In this document: one piece after another, positions 8,608-17,529 of the stretch
Position numbering within the stretch: position 1 is the stretch's first letter
Layout: every line of letters begins with the position of its first letter
The notes under the pieces: generated by a model
Told to the model about the DNA's origin: nothing
The model's input: only the letters and a program-made list of their open reading frames with translations
The model's database searches: none
Assembly: GCF_002259405.1 (NCBI RefSeq)
Contig: NZ_NPFW01000017.1
Coordinates: 248,001-312,000 of the forward strand
Direction of reading: 5' to 3'
Origin: Rhodococcus sp. 14-2483-1-2
GTDB lineage: Bacteria > Actinomycetota > Actinomycetes > Mycobacteriales > Mycobacteriaceae
DNA length: 64,000 bases
Position numbers and translations under genes: made by a program

Positions 8608-9225
8608 ATGCGAGGCGAGGCAGTGAACCCGCTGGGCGTCTCGGTTCTCGCCCTGTTGTCCGAGAGTCCGATGCATCCCTACGAGATGTATCAACTTCTG
8701 TTGGAGCGCAAAGAGGATCGGATCGTCAAGGTTCGACCCGGATCGCTCTACCACGCCGTTGCTCGCCTCCACGGGCAGGCGCTGGTCGCCGAGGTCGGCA
8801 CCGACCGCGGCGGCAACCGACCCGAACGCACCACGTACGAGATCACGCCCGCAGGCCGACGAGTTCTCGTCGATCGCCTCACCGAGATTCTCCGCACCCC
8901 GGTGCGTGAATATCCGCAGTTCACCCTCGGCCTGTCCGAGATGCACAACCTGGCGGCGTCCGAGGCGATCGCGTTGCTCCGCGCACGTATCGAGGACCTC
9001 GAGGTGGAGATCGAGGAACTGTCCGGCTATCAGCGGTTGGCGGCCGACCGCAACATATCCGAAATCTACTGGGCCGGAATCGATTACACGTACCACATGT
9101 TGTCAGCCGAAGTGAACTGGTTGACGAGTTACATCGCTCGGGTCGACAGTGGCGAGCTGGCGTGGCCGCACGAGATATCCACACACCACACGACCCTGAC
9201 GGATCGAAACCAGGAGAGCACATGA
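8608..9225 (+). CDS. PadR-family transcriptional regulator
   Basis: 205-residue regulator with the N-terminal PadR winged helix: LGVSVLALLSESPMHPYEMY, then VRPGSLYHAVARL (recognition helix) and a wing ending RTTYEITPAGRRVL. The C-terminal half (about 110-190) is a long helical, probably coiled-coil, dimerisation domain of the Vir_C type. The gene overlaps the downstream MFS exporter by ATGA (9222-9225), so regulator and pump are coupled, and the pump is very likely its target. Family knowledge: such repressors release DNA on binding a small aromatic or drug-like ligand; the ligand is unknown here. Confidence 0.9.
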   Translation: MRGEAVNPLGVSVLALLSESPMHPYEMYQLLLERKEDRIVKVRPGSLYHAVARLHGQALVAEVGTDRGGNRPERTTYEITPAGRRVLVDRLTEILRTPVREYPQFTLGLSEMHNLAASEAIALLRARIEDLEVEIEELSGYQRLAADRNISEIYWAGIDYTYHMLSAEVNWLTSYIARVDSGELAWPHEISTHHTTLTDRNQEST

Positions 9226-10676
9226 ACGTCGTCGAGACCGCTCCGCCACAACGAGAGATCAAGCCGTGGCCCGCCCTGTGGGCGCTGTGCCTGGGCTTCT
9301 TCATGATTCTGGTCGACACCACCATCGTGGCAGTCGCGCAGCCGGCGATCCTCACGGGCCTGAACACCGACATCAACAACGTCATCTGGGTGACCAGCGC
9401 GTATCTGCTGGCCTACGCGGTGCCGCTGCTCGTCACCGGGCGTCTCGGTGACAAGTTCGGTCCCCGAAATCTCTATATCGCCGGCCTCGTTCTGTTCACA
9501 CTCGCGTCCGCCTGGTGTGGCCTCTCCGGGTCCATCGAGATGCTCATCGCCGCGCGTGCGGTCCAGGGTCTCGGTGCTGCGATGATCACCCCGCAGACGA
9601 TGGCCGTGATCACCCGGGTGTTCCCCGCCGAGAAGCGCGGAACGGCCATGGGCGCGTGGGGCGCCGTTGCAGGCGTGGCGACACTCGTCGGCCCGATCCT
9701 CGGCGGCGTCCTGGTCGACTCGCTCGGCTGGGAGTGGATCTTCTTCATCAATCTGCCGGTCGGTGTTCTCGCAATCGTGTTGGCGCTGAAGTTCGTTCCC
9801 GTGCTGCCCACCCACGATCACAAGTTCGATCTGCTCGGCGTGGCGTTGAGCGCCATCGGACTGTTCTGCATCGTGTTCGGTATCCAGGAGGGACAGAAGT
9901 ACGACTGGGGAACGGGCATCTGGATCCTCATCGGCACCGGCCTGCTCGTCTTCGCCGGGTTCGTCTACTGGCAGGCGGTGAACAAGAGCGAACCGCTGGT
10001 CCCGTTGGCGCTCTTCCGTGATCGCAATTTCTCGCTCTCCAATATCGGTATCGCCGCAATGGGTTTCGCGATGTCCGGCATGATGCTGCCGATCATGTTC
10101 TACGCGCAGAGCGTCACCGGGCTCACCCCTACCCGTTCGGCACTGCTGTTCGTCCCGATGGCGCTGCTGACCGGCATTCTCGCCCCCAATGTCGGCAAGC
10201 TCGTCGACAAGACGCATCCCCGCTACATCGCTGGTTCCGGATTGTTCATCCTGGCGGCCTCGCTGCTGTGGTTCGCGTACGAGATGACGCCCACCACCGC
10301 GATCTGGAAGCTGCTTCTGCCCATCGCGGCGATGGGCGTGGCGAACGCGTTGATCTGGTCTCCGTTGGCGGCCACCGCAACTCGTAACCTGCCGATGAGT
10401 CAGGCGGGCGCAGGTTCGGGTATCTACAACACCACCCGCATGATCGGCTCCGTGCTCGGTAGTGCGGGCATCGGCGCGCTCATCCAATCGCGCTTGGCCG
10501 CCGAACTACCTACCGGTGGATCGGCTTCGGGGGCAAACGAATTCGCCGGCCGAGTGCCCGAGATGCTGCGGGACGGCTTCACCGCCGCGATGGCGCAGTC
10601 GTTGATCCTGCCCGCCGCAGTGTTGGTCGTCGGCATGATCGCGGTCTGCTTCTACACCCGGCCTGCGTTCGAGTAA
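9222..10676 (+). CDS. MFS drug-export protein, EmrB/QacA (DHA2) type
   Basis: 484-residue membrane antiporter with about 14 hydrophobic segments. The DHA2 hallmarks are visible: LVDTTIVAVAQPAI in helix 1, the loop motif GRLGDKFGPRN between helices 2 and 3, and a glycine-rich motif C near GAVAGVATLVGPILGG. It should export a drug or aromatic compound across the cytoplasmic membrane using the proton gradient. I start at ATG 9222, which overlaps the PadR stop; upstream in-frame starts lie inside the regulator. A long inverted repeat at 10686-10733 ends the transcript. Confidence 0.92.
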   Translation: MNVVETAPPQREIKPWPALWALCLGFFMILVDTTIVAVAQPAILTGLNTDINNVIWVTSAYLLAYAVPLLVTGRLGDKFGPRNLYIAGLVLFTLASAWCGLSGSIEMLIAARAVQGLGAAMITPQTMAVITRVFPAEKRGTAMGAWGAVAGVATLVGPILGGVLVDSLGWEWIFFINLPVGVLAIVLALKFVPVLPTHDHKFDLLGVALSAIGLFCIVFGIQEGQKYDWGTGIWILIGTGLLVFAGFVYWQAVNKSEPLVPLALFRDRNFSLSNIGIAAMGFAMSGMMLPIMFYAQSVTGLTPTRSALLFVPMALLTGILAPNVGKLVDKTHPRYIAGSGLFILAASLLWFAYEMTPTTAIWKLLLPIAAMGVANALIWSPLAATATRNLPMSQAGAGSGIYNTTRMIGSVLGSAGIGALIQSRLAAELPTGGSASGANEFAGRVPEMLRDGFTAAMAQSLILPAAVLVVGMIAVCFYTRPAFE

Positions 10677-10685
10677 GTGCCTGCG

Positions 10686-10733
10686 GCAGTGGTGCGGTCG
10701 TGCGCCTTCCAAGGCACCTGACCGCACCACTGC
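10686..10733. terminator. Bidirectional hairpin terminator
   Basis: GCAGTGGTGCGGTC (10686-10699) pairs with GACCGCACCACTGC (10720-10733), a perfect 14-bp stem. An inner GTGCGCCTT/AAGGCAC pairing extends it almost to a closed loop. It sits between the convergent MFS exporter and acyl-CoA dehydrogenase genes. Confidence 0.8.
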
Positions 10734-10738
10734 TCATC

Positions 10739-10762
10739 GGGTCGTTCCGCAGGCTCCACTCC
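10739..10762. repeat. Solitary copy of the 33-bp repeat core
   Basis: The 24-base core GGGTCGTTCCGCAGGCTCC plus ACTCC is identical to the units at 2414-2545, 8 kb away. As there, it lies just past the stop codon of a minus-strand gene (stop at 10776). It appears once here, without tandem copies. Confidence 0.8.
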
Positions 10763-10775
10763 TACGCGAAGCGCA

Positions 10776-11921
10776 CTACAGGCCCAGATCGCGTCCGATC
10801 AGTTCCTTCATGATCTCGTTCGATCCGGCCCAGATCTTGGTCACGCGAGCGTCTTTCCACGCCCGAGCGGCGCGGTACTCGTTCATGAATCCGTAGCCGC
10901 CGTGCAGCTGTACGCAGTGGTCGAGGATTTCGTTCTGCACCTGCGAGCTCCACCACTTGGCCTTGGCTGCATCGATGGCCGTCAGCTCGCCGATTCCGTG
11001 CGCGGCGATGCAGTTGTCGATGTATGCCTGTGCCACATCGAGTTTGGTGACGAGCTCGGCGAGCAGGAACTTGTTCCACTGCAGTGAACCGATCTGCTGG
11101 CCGAATGCCTTGCGGTCCTTGGCGTACTGCAGTGTCTCCTCGAGAATGGGGCGGACGTGTCCGAGGTTGGCCACCGAGCAGCTGATGCGTTCCTGGGGGA
11201 GTAGCTGCATCATGTGGATGAAGCCGCCGTCGAATTCGCCGATCATGTTCGAGCTCGGAACACGCACGTTCTCGAAGAACAGCTCGGCCGTATCGGATTC
11301 GGGCTGGCCGACCTTGTCGAGCTTGCGGCCGCGGGAGAATCCTTCGGTGCCGTTCTCGACGGCGAAGAGCGTGATGCCCTTGGCCTTCTTCTCCGGCGTC
11401 GTGCGGGTGGCGACGATGACGAGGTCGGCGGAGTTGCCGTTGGTGATGAAGGTCTTGGAGCCGTTGATGATGAAGTCGTCGCCGTCCTTGACGGCGGTGG
11501 TCTTCAGTGCAGCCAGATCGGAGCCACCGGAGGGTTCGGTCATCGCGATCGCGGTCAGGATCTCACCGCTGCAGAAGCCGGGCAACCAGCGCTTCTTCTG
11601 CTCCTCGGTGGTGAGCTTGACCAGATACGGAGCGACGATGTCGACGTGAATACCGAAGCACGACGCCACCGCGGCACTCGAGCGGGCGAGTTCCTCGGCG
11701 AGGACGGCGTTGAATCGGTAGTCCTCGGCTCCGCTGCCGCCGTATTCCTCCGGTACCTCGAGGCCCAGGAAGCCGTTGCGTCCGGCTTCGAGCCAGATCT
11801 CGCGGTCGATGTATCGCTGTTCGACGAGCTTCTCCTCGACCGGCGTGATGGTTCGGGTGACGAATTCTCGAACCGATGCGCGGAAGTCCTCGTGGTCGGA
11901 CTCGAACAGACTGCGCTTCAT
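10776..11921 (-). CDS. Acyl-CoA dehydrogenase, long-chain type
   Basis: 381-residue flavoenzyme that makes the trans-2-enoyl-CoA in beta-oxidation. FAD/substrate motifs AIAMTEPSGGSDLA (about 125) and FITNGNSADL are intact, and the C-terminus has LHGGYGFMNEY and IWAGSNEIMKELIGR. The MCAD-type catalytic Glu position in that last motif is Ala, but LLPQERI carries Glu244 at the place used by long-chain and isovaleryl-CoA dehydrogenases, so the enzyme should be active and of that type. A good Shine-Dalgarno (GAGAGGAA) precedes ATG 11921. It is divergent from an enoyl-CoA hydratase-like gene, a sensible metabolic neighbour. Confidence 0.92.
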   Translation of the reverse strand: MKRSLFESDHEDFRASVREFVTRTITPVEEKLVEQRYIDREIWLEAGRNGFLGLEVPEEYGGSGAEDYRFNAVLAEELARSSAAVASCFGIHVDIVAPYLVKLTTEEQKKRWLPGFCSGEILTAIAMTEPSGGSDLAALKTTAVKDGDDFIINGSKTFITNGNSADLVIVATRTTPEKKAKGITLFAVENGTEGFSRGRKLDKVGQPESDTAELFFENVRVPSSNMIGEFDGGFIHMMQLLPQERISCSVANLGHVRPILEETLQYAKDRKAFGQQIGSLQWNKFLLAELVTKLDVAQAYIDNCIAAHGIGELTAIDAAKAKWWSSQVQNEILDHCVQLHGGYGFMNEYRAARAWKDARVTKIWAGSNEIMKELIGRDLGL

Positions 11922-12010
11922 CTAGGTGTTCCTCTCGGTAACGTTCACTTTCCTGCGCACAATACTCGGTGGTAACAAGGTCCTCGGACGGGTGTGGCAC
12001 TATGCGAACC

Positions 12011-12802
12011 ATGGCTGACGCACCCACTTCGCTCGTTCGATCGACCACCGCGGCCGGCGCGGAGGTCGCCGTCCTCACCTTCGACCACGGTCCGCTCAAT
12101 CTGTTCGATCAGGCCATGTTCGACGCGGTGGCCGCGAACGTTGCCGATCTCGTCGCGCGACCTCCGCGTGCGGTATTGCTGCGCGCCGAGGGCAAGGTCA
12201 ACTCGGCAGGCGTCGACGTTCATGTCTTCGAGGGCCTGTCCGCTGCGCAGGGCGCCGATCTGTGGCGTGGTCTGTTCGCGCAGATTGCTCATCCGCTCGA
12301 GGCGTTGCCCTGCCCGGTGATCTACGCCGCGCACGGGTTGACGCTCACCGCGGCGTTCGAGATCTCGTTGGCCTGCGACATCATCCTGGCCGGACCGAAG
12401 GCGAAGTTCGGTCTGGTCGAGACCGTCGTCGGTCTGACGCCGTCGATGGGTGGGCCGCAGCGTCTGGCCGAGCGGGCCGGTTCGGGTCGGGCTCGCGAGC
12501 TCGTCATGACCGGTGATCTGTACGACGCCCAGACGCTGAAGGAGTGGGGCGTGGTCAATCAGATCCACGACGACGTCGACGCCGCCGCGCTCGCGCTGAC
12601 GCATCGATTGGCCGACGGCCCCACCGTCGCGCACGCGGCAACCAAACAGATTGTGGCAGCGTGGCGTTCCGGTGGTGTGGCCCACGCGGACGAGATCACC
12701 TCGGAGGTCTCCGGGGCACTCTTCGAGACCGAGGATCTGCGCGGCGCAGTGAAGAGCTTCCTCGAGGTCGGCCCGGGTAAGGCGACGTACACGGGCAAGT
12801 AG
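12011..12802 (+). CDS. Enoyl-CoA hydratase/isomerase family protein
   Basis: 263-residue crotonase-fold protein. The oxyanion-hole regions are at VNSAGVDVHVF and the AHGLTLTAAFEISLACD segment, with GLVETVVGLTPSMGGPQRL supplying a Glu at one usual catalytic position. The second region has LTA in place of the common Gly-Gly-Gly, so it may be a divergent member and not a standard hydratase. I start at ATG 12011 (MADAPTS); no Shine-Dalgarno is visible, and CACTAT lies 9 bases upstream, so the mRNA may be nearly leaderless. The downstream adenine deaminase gene starts 10 bases after its stop. Confidence 0.85.
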   Translation: MADAPTSLVRSTTAAGAEVAVLTFDHGPLNLFDQAMFDAVAANVADLVARPPRAVLLRAEGKVNSAGVDVHVFEGLSAAQGADLWRGLFAQIAHPLEALPCPVIYAAHGLTLTAAFEISLACDIILAGPKAKFGLVETVVGLTPSMGGPQRLAERAGSGRARELVMTGDLYDAQTLKEWGVVNQIHDDVDAAALALTHRLADGPTVAHAATKQIVAAWRSGGVAHADEITSEVSGALFETEDLRGAVKSFLEVGPGKATYTGK

Positions 12803-12812
12803 AATCGTATGA

Positions 12813-13754
12813 GTGAGTAATGATCAGCTGGCCGAACTGCACCTGCACATCGAAGGGTCGCTCGAACCTCCGCTGATCTTCGATCTTGCCCAGCGCAACG
12901 CAATCACGCTGCCGTACAACGATATCGAAGAACTGCAGGCGAAATACGAGTTCACCGACCTGCAGTCGTTCCTCGATCTGTACTACGCGAACATGGCCGT
13001 GTTGCAGACCGCCGAGGATTTCGCCGACCTGGCCCGCGCGTACTTCCGCCGCACCGCGCAGGCCGGGGTGACGCACGCGGAGATCTTCTTCGACCCGCAG
13101 GCGCACACCGAGCGTGGTGTCCCGCTCGCGGCCGTCGTCGAGGGATTGGCCGACGCCTGCGCATCCAGCGAGCGCGAATTCGGCGTCACCAGTGGGTTGA
13201 TCGCGTCGATCCTGCGCGACAAGCCGGTGCTGCACGCCAATCAACTGCTGGAGGATCTGTTGTCGATGCAGGCCCCGATCATCGGGCTCGGTCTCGACTC
13301 CGCCGAGGTGGGCTATCCGCCGTCACTGTTCGTCGACGTGTTCGCCAAGGCCCGCGCCGAGGGTTTGCATGTCGTCGCCCATGCCGGTGAGGAAGGCCCG
13401 CCCGACTACATCTGGCAGGCACTGGATCTGCTGAAGGTCGAGCGCATCGATCACGGTGTGCGGTGCCTCGAAGACGAGGCACTGGTGAATCGACTTGTCG
13501 AGGAACAGATCCCGCTCACCGTCTGCCCGCTGTCCAATGTCCGGCTCAAGGTGATCGACGACGTCGAGCAGCTGCCCTTGCGGCAGATGCTCGAGCGCGG
13601 CCTGTCGGTGTCGATCAATTCCGACGATCCCGCCTACTTCGGCGGGTACGTCGACGACAACTTCGCTGCCCTCGAAGCTGGCATGGGTCTGACAGCGGCC
13701 GAGCGACAGCAGTTGGCCGAGAACTCGATTCGCGCGAGCTTCGCAACTGTCTAG
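12813..13754 (+). CDS. Adenine/adenosine deaminase
   Basis: Zinc-dependent amidohydrolase of the ADA superfamily, 313 residues. Zinc ligands and catalytic residues are present: ELHLHIEGSLEP (HxH) at the N-terminus, HAGEEG for the third His and catalytic Glu, ERIDHGVR, and SINSDDPAYFGGY with the metal-binding Asp pair. The DDPAYFGGY form and the short N-terminus favour the fungal/bacterial adenine deaminase branch over adenosine deaminase (family knowledge), so adenine to hypoxanthine is my preferred reaction. The start is GTG 12813 (MSNDQLAEL); TAGAAT lies 7 bases upstream, overlapping the previous stop, and may be a leaderless promoter. Confidence 0.88.
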   Translation: MSNDQLAELHLHIEGSLEPPLIFDLAQRNAITLPYNDIEELQAKYEFTDLQSFLDLYYANMAVLQTAEDFADLARAYFRRTAQAGVTHAEIFFDPQAHTERGVPLAAVVEGLADACASSEREFGVTSGLIASILRDKPVLHANQLLEDLLSMQAPIIGLGLDSAEVGYPPSLFVDVFAKARAEGLHVVAHAGEEGPPDYIWQALDLLKVERIDHGVRCLEDEALVNRLVEEQIPLTVCPLSNVRLKVIDDVEQLPLRQMLERGLSVSINSDDPAYFGGYVDDNFAALEAGMGLTAAERQQLAENSIRASFATV

Positions 13755-13773
13755 ATCAGCGCGACTGTCTGGA

Positions 13774-15261
13774 TCAGCTCGCCGTCACCGAGATCCTCGG
13801 GTAGCCGGTCGCTCCGTCGGGAACGGTGTCGGCGGTCTTGTTGGTCTGCAGCTCTCCCGCGGAGTTGGTGGCCCGGGCACGGATCGCATGCTGCCCGGCA
13901 GGCAGATCCAGCTCGACCGTCCATTGCCGCCAGGTGTCCTTGGAGTACTCCTCAGAGAGAGTGGCCGGCACCCAATTGCCCTCGTCCACTTGCACTTCCA
14001 CGCCCTCGATGCCGGTGTGCTGATCCCAGGCGACGCCCGCGATCACCGACTTCCCGGCCGGCACGGAGCTGCCCGATCTCGGGGTGTCGATTCGTGAGGC
14101 GGTCTTGATCGGTCCGAGTGCGCCCCAGCCGCGATCGGTCCAATAGGCCGTCACCTTGTCGAATCGGGTGATCTCGATGTCGGTGACCCACTTGGTCGCC
14201 GAGACATACCCGTACAGGCCCGGAACGACGAGCCGCGCCGGGTAGCCGTGCTCGACGGGCAGCGGCGCACCGTTCATTCCCACAGCCAGTAAGGCATCGC
14301 GGCCGTCGAGCAGAACCTCCAGGGGAGTGCCCGCGGTGAAGGCGTCGCTGCTCGACGACAGAGCCATGTCGGCGTCGGGGGAGATGCCCGCTTCTTCGAG
14401 AATGTCCTTCAGCGGGTAGCCGATCCACGTCGCATTGCCCACGAGGTCGCCGCCGACGATATTGGACACGCAGGTCAGGGTGACCGTCTTCTCCACTGCC
14501 TGGCGCTCGGCGAGGTCGGCGAACGTCAGCTCGATCTCGCGGTCCACCATGCCGTGGATGCGCAACGACCACGTATCCGACGCCAGGCGCGGCACGACCA
14601 ACGCGGTGTCGATGCGGTAGAAGTCGTCGTTCGGGGTGATGTACGACGCGAGGCCGTCGATCTTCAGGTCCGCCCCCTCCGGAATCGGGGGTTGTGGGGT
14701 CGGCGTGGGCAGCATGAAGCCGAGTCGATCCGCGGTGACGGCTCGGGCCGAGGTCAGCATCCGTCCGGCTGTTCCGGCGACGACGCCGAGCACCGCAGCA
14801 CCGGCGGCAAGAGTCAGGAAGCTGCGTCGGGTCATTCCTTCGGTCGCCGGGGTGGTGGCACCGATGAGAGCGTGCAGGACGACGATGCCGACGATGACGC
14901 CGCCGATGGTCGGGACTGCGGAGAGGGCCGTCGCGTCGGGTCGGGTCACCGCCGCGAGTGCGCCCACCAGTCCCAGTACTGCGAAGACGACGGCACCGAT
15001 CGGTTTGCGGGCGATGCCTGCCGCTGCGGCGATGGCACCGATCACCACGGCCATGCCGATGAACAGGGCGAGCTTGTCGGAGGTACCGAACGTGTCGATG
15101 GCCCATTCACGGACCGGGGCCGGACTGTGGTCGACGGCCGAGGACCCGACGGCGGTCAGCGGTGACGAGTTGGGTCCGATGGGGACGGCGATCAATTCAC
15201 CGACACCGAGGACGACTCCGGCGGCGATGATGCCGGACAGCGCGCGTTTTCCTGTGCTCAC
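13774..15261 (-). CDS. Membrane-anchored molybdopterin oxidoreductase, sulfite oxidase fold
   Basis: 495 residues. The N-terminal ~170 residues form about four transmembrane helices, followed by MTRRSFLTLAAGAAVLG, a further helix. From about residue 225 is the oxidoreductase molybdopterin domain; the Cys in TLTCVSNIVGG is the expected molybdenum ligand, and GYPARLVVPGLYGYVSATKW is typical of the family. The last ~100 residues are the Ig-like dimerisation domain. The extracytoplasmic location of the catalytic domain is inferred. I start at GTG 15261 (preceded by GGAACGA). Substrate is unknown; sulfite or a sulfoxide is possible. It is convergent with the deaminase gene, 20 bases away. Confidence 0.87.
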   Translation of the reverse strand: MSTGKRALSGIIAAGVVLGVGELIAVPIGPNSSPLTAVGSSAVDHSPAPVREWAIDTFGTSDKLALFIGMAVVIGAIAAAAGIARKPIGAVVFAVLGLVGALAAVTRPDATALSAVPTIGGVIVGIVVLHALIGATTPATEGMTRRSFLTLAAGAAVLGVVAGTAGRMLTSARAVTADRLGFMLPTPTPQPPIPEGADLKIDGLASYITPNDDFYRIDTALVVPRLASDTWSLRIHGMVDREIELTFADLAERQAVEKTVTLTCVSNIVGGDLVGNATWIGYPLKDILEEAGISPDADMALSSSSDAFTAGTPLEVLLDGRDALLAVGMNGAPLPVEHGYPARLVVPGLYGYVSATKWVTDIEITRFDKVTAYWTDRGWGALGPIKTASRIDTPRSGSSVPAGKSVIAGVAWDQHTGIEGVEVQVDEGNWVPATLSEEYSKDTWRQWTVELDLPAGQHAIRARATNSAGELQTNKTADTVPDGATGYPRISVTAS

Positions 15262-15305
15262 TCGTTCCAATGTAAGCGTGCGGGCAGTGGCTGCGTGCAC
15301 GGGAC

Positions 15306-15361
15306 GCTCCACTCGACGCGTTGGCCTGGGGAAACCCACTCGAAGGTCGCAGGAGTGGAGC
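15306..15361. other. Inverted repeat between molybdoenzyme and lactone oxidase genes
   Basis: GCTCCACTC (15306-15314) pairs with GAGTGGAGC (15353-15361) around a 38-base loop. The arms match the CTCCACTCC end of the 33-bp repeat seen at 2414 and 10739, so this may be a decayed pair of that repeat in opposite orientations; it could also end transcription from the upstream minus-strand gene. Confidence 0.45.
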
Positions 15362-15395
15362 AGGAATTGCGTGGAACGCTACATCGGTCAGCCGG

Positions 15396-16709
15396 TCACG
15401 ACAGCAGACGCTCGAGGTAGTCGCTGCCGAACAATCGTTTCGGGTCCATCGAATCCCGAACACGCAGGAAGTCGTCGAAGTGTTCGTAGGTATCGCGCAG
15501 CTCATCGCCGCCGAGGGAATGCAGTTTGCCCCAGTGCGGACGCCCGCCGACGCTGCGGCAGATGGCTTCGACGGCGTCGAAGTATTCGCGGTGATCTCGT
15601 CGGTGGTACTGGTGCACGGCGATGTAGGCCGTCGGGCGGCCGTATGCCGTGGAGAGCCAGATGTCGTCGGCGGCGGCGAATCGTACTTCGACGGGAAACG
15701 CGATGGACATCGAAGACTGCTCGAGCCAGCGATCGACCTCGCGCAGCACCCAGCCGATCTCGGCTGCAGGAACGGCATATTCCATCTCGACGAACTTGAC
15801 GGTCCGCGACGACGCGAACACCCGGTACGAGCGGTCGGTGTACTCGCGGGCCGACAGTGCCCGGGCCGAGACCGCGTTGAGCCGGGGGATCAAGGCCGGC
15901 ATACGCGTCACCACGCGGTTGAGGCCCTCGAAGACCGTGTTGGACAGTAGTTCGTCGTCGAGGTATGACCGGACCTTCCCCAGCGGGCGCAGCGCAGCGT
16001 CGCCGGGCAGGCGGGTGTTGTGTTTGGTCAGCACCCGGTCGGTGTGCGGAAACCAGTAGAACTCGAAGTGGTCGACGCCTGCGACGGTCGCATCGAGCTC
16101 GGCGAGCGTTGCCCGTAGCGTCGACGGCTCCTCGACGGCCCGTAAGGCGAAGGCCGGAACGCAGTCGAGCGTGACCCGGGTGATGACGCCGAGCGCACCG
16201 AGCCCGACGCGGGCCGCGTCGAACAGATCCGTGTTCTCGTCGCGAGAGCACCGAACGAGCCGGCCGTCTGCGGTCATCAGCTCCACCGCGCACACCTGCG
16301 TGGCGATGCCGCCGAAGCGGGCTCCGGTTCCGTGAGTACCCGTGGAGATGGCACCGGCAACCGATTGTTCGTCGATGTCGCCCAGGTTGGTCATGGCAAG
16401 GCCGAGGTCCCACAGCCGCGCGGTCAGCTCGCGCAACCGGGTGCCGCCGAGCACCGTCACCTGGGCGGAACCGTCGTCGTGGCGGGCGACCGATTCGATC
16501 CCGCGCAAAGAATCCAGGCTGATCTGAACGCCGTCGGTGACGGCGATCGGGGTGAAGGAGTGTCCGGCACCCACGCATCGCACCGTTCGAGACCTGTCGA
16601 CGGCGCGCTGCAGAACACTGCGCAGTTTGTCCACCGATGCGGGCTCGACACGCTGCGCCGGATACGCGTGTTGATTGCCCGCCCAGTTCTGCCACGACCG
16701 CTCGATCAT
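15396..16709 (-). CDS. FAD-linked aldonolactone oxidase (L-gulono/D-arabinono-lactone type)
   Basis: 437-residue VAO-family flavoprotein. The FAD domain has VGAGHSFTPIAVTDG (about 47-60), the segment NLGDIDEQSVAGAISTGTHG (about 110-130), and a C-terminal ALO domain ending in the family HWGK motif (PHWGKLHSLGG) near 395. It should oxidise an aldonolactone; M. tuberculosis Rv1771 is the best-known actinobacterial relative (L-gulono-1,4-lactone dehydrogenase). The ATG at 16709 lies six bases after GATAGT, with no Shine-Dalgarno, suggesting a leaderless mRNA. The TetR gene is divergent and could regulate it. Confidence 0.88.
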   Translation of the reverse strand: MIERSWQNWAGNQHAYPAQRVEPASVDKLRSVLQRAVDRSRTVRCVGAGHSFTPIAVTDGVQISLDSLRGIESVARHDDGSAQVTVLGGTRLRELTARLWDLGLAMTNLGDIDEQSVAGAISTGTHGTGARFGGIATQVCAVELMTADGRLVRCSRDENTDLFDAARVGLGALGVITRVTLDCVPAFALRAVEEPSTLRATLAELDATVAGVDHFEFYWFPHTDRVLTKHNTRLPGDAALRPLGKVRSYLDDELLSNTVFEGLNRVVTRMPALIPRLNAVSARALSAREYTDRSYRVFASSRTVKFVEMEYAVPAAEIGWVLREVDRWLEQSSMSIAFPVEVRFAAADDIWLSTAYGRPTAYIAVHQYHRRDHREYFDAVEAICRSVGGRPHWGKLHSLGGDELRDTYEHFDDFLRVRDSMDPKRLFGSDYLERLLS

Positions 16710-16785
16710 CGAATCACTATCGCACTCCTGAAACCTCGGGTTGTTCCCCGTGGGGCAATACGAGGCACAGACCTTGGCAGCGCCC

Positions 16786-16797
16786 TAGTATCGGGTC
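16786..16797 (+). promoter_or_regulatory. Candidate leaderless promoter of the TetR gene
   Basis: TAGTAT (16786-16791) is followed by six bases and then the ATG at 16798. This TANNNT-N6-ATG spacing is the usual signature of leaderless transcripts in actinobacteria, and no Shine-Dalgarno is present. Confidence 0.45.
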
Positions 16798-17439
16798 ATG
16801 CAATCGAGGCTGCCCGCTGATGTGCGACGCGCACAACTGGTGCAGTCTGCGATCGACGTCGCCGAGCGGGTCGGGATCGAGTCCCTGACCGTGCGTGCTC
16901 TCTCGGAACAAGCCGAGGTCACCAAGGGCATCGTGCAGTACCACTTCGAGACCAAGCAGGATCTGGTGATCGCGATGGGGGAGCACCTCATCGTCGATGT
17001 CACCGAGATTCTGCACGCCGCGTTGGACAGTGCCGTGGGCACGCGCGAACTCCCGGGCGTTCGTGGTCTGCGAGAGTTGGTGCACGGCGGTCTGAGCGCG
17101 GTGTGGTTGCTGATCGAGAAGTCGCCGGATCGGCAGTTGCTCGCCTACGAGATCAAGACCTATCTGCTGCGCCATCGCGCGCTCGGGTCCGCCACGGCCG
17201 CCGAGATCGCCAGTGGGCAGTACCGAATCCGGGACTCCGAGGCCCGGTTGTTCTTCGAGAAGTGTTCCGCCCACACCGGGACGCGATGGATCGAGCCGGT
17301 GGCGTCGATCGCGCGTTTCGGGATGGCCACCCTCGACGGGCTGGTGCTGCGGTGGTTGGTCGACGGCGACGATCTCGAGGTGCTGGCGCAGATCGACGAC
17401 CTGTCGGGGCTGATTGCAAGCAAGGCCTTGGACTGCTGA
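16798..17439 (+). CDS. TetR-family transcriptional regulator
   Basis: 213 residues. The N-terminal helix-turn-helix is clear: RRAQLVQSAIDVAERVG, then LTVRALSEQAEVTKGIVQYH with the recognition helix, then FETKQDLVIAMGEHL. The C-terminal ligand domain is helical and resembles the BetI-like group. It is divergent from the aldonolactone oxidase (88-base gap) and 90 bases ahead of the racemase-like gene, so either could be its target. Ligand unknown. Confidence 0.88.
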   Translation: MQSRLPADVRRAQLVQSAIDVAERVGIESLTVRALSEQAEVTKGIVQYHFETKQDLVIAMGEHLIVDVTEILHAALDSAVGTRELPGVRGLRELVHGGLSAVWLLIEKSPDRQLLAYEIKTYLLRHRALGSATAAEIASGQYRIRDSEARLFFEKCSAHTGTRWIEPVASIARFGMATLDGLVLRWLVDGDDLEVLAQIDDLSGLIASKALDC

Positions 17440-17529
17440 GGACCGGCGTGGCAGATGCTCGCTGGGACTTCTGGGCTGCGGAGTGTTTGACTGTGTAGGC
17501 CTGGCAACGACGACGAAGGAATACGCCGC

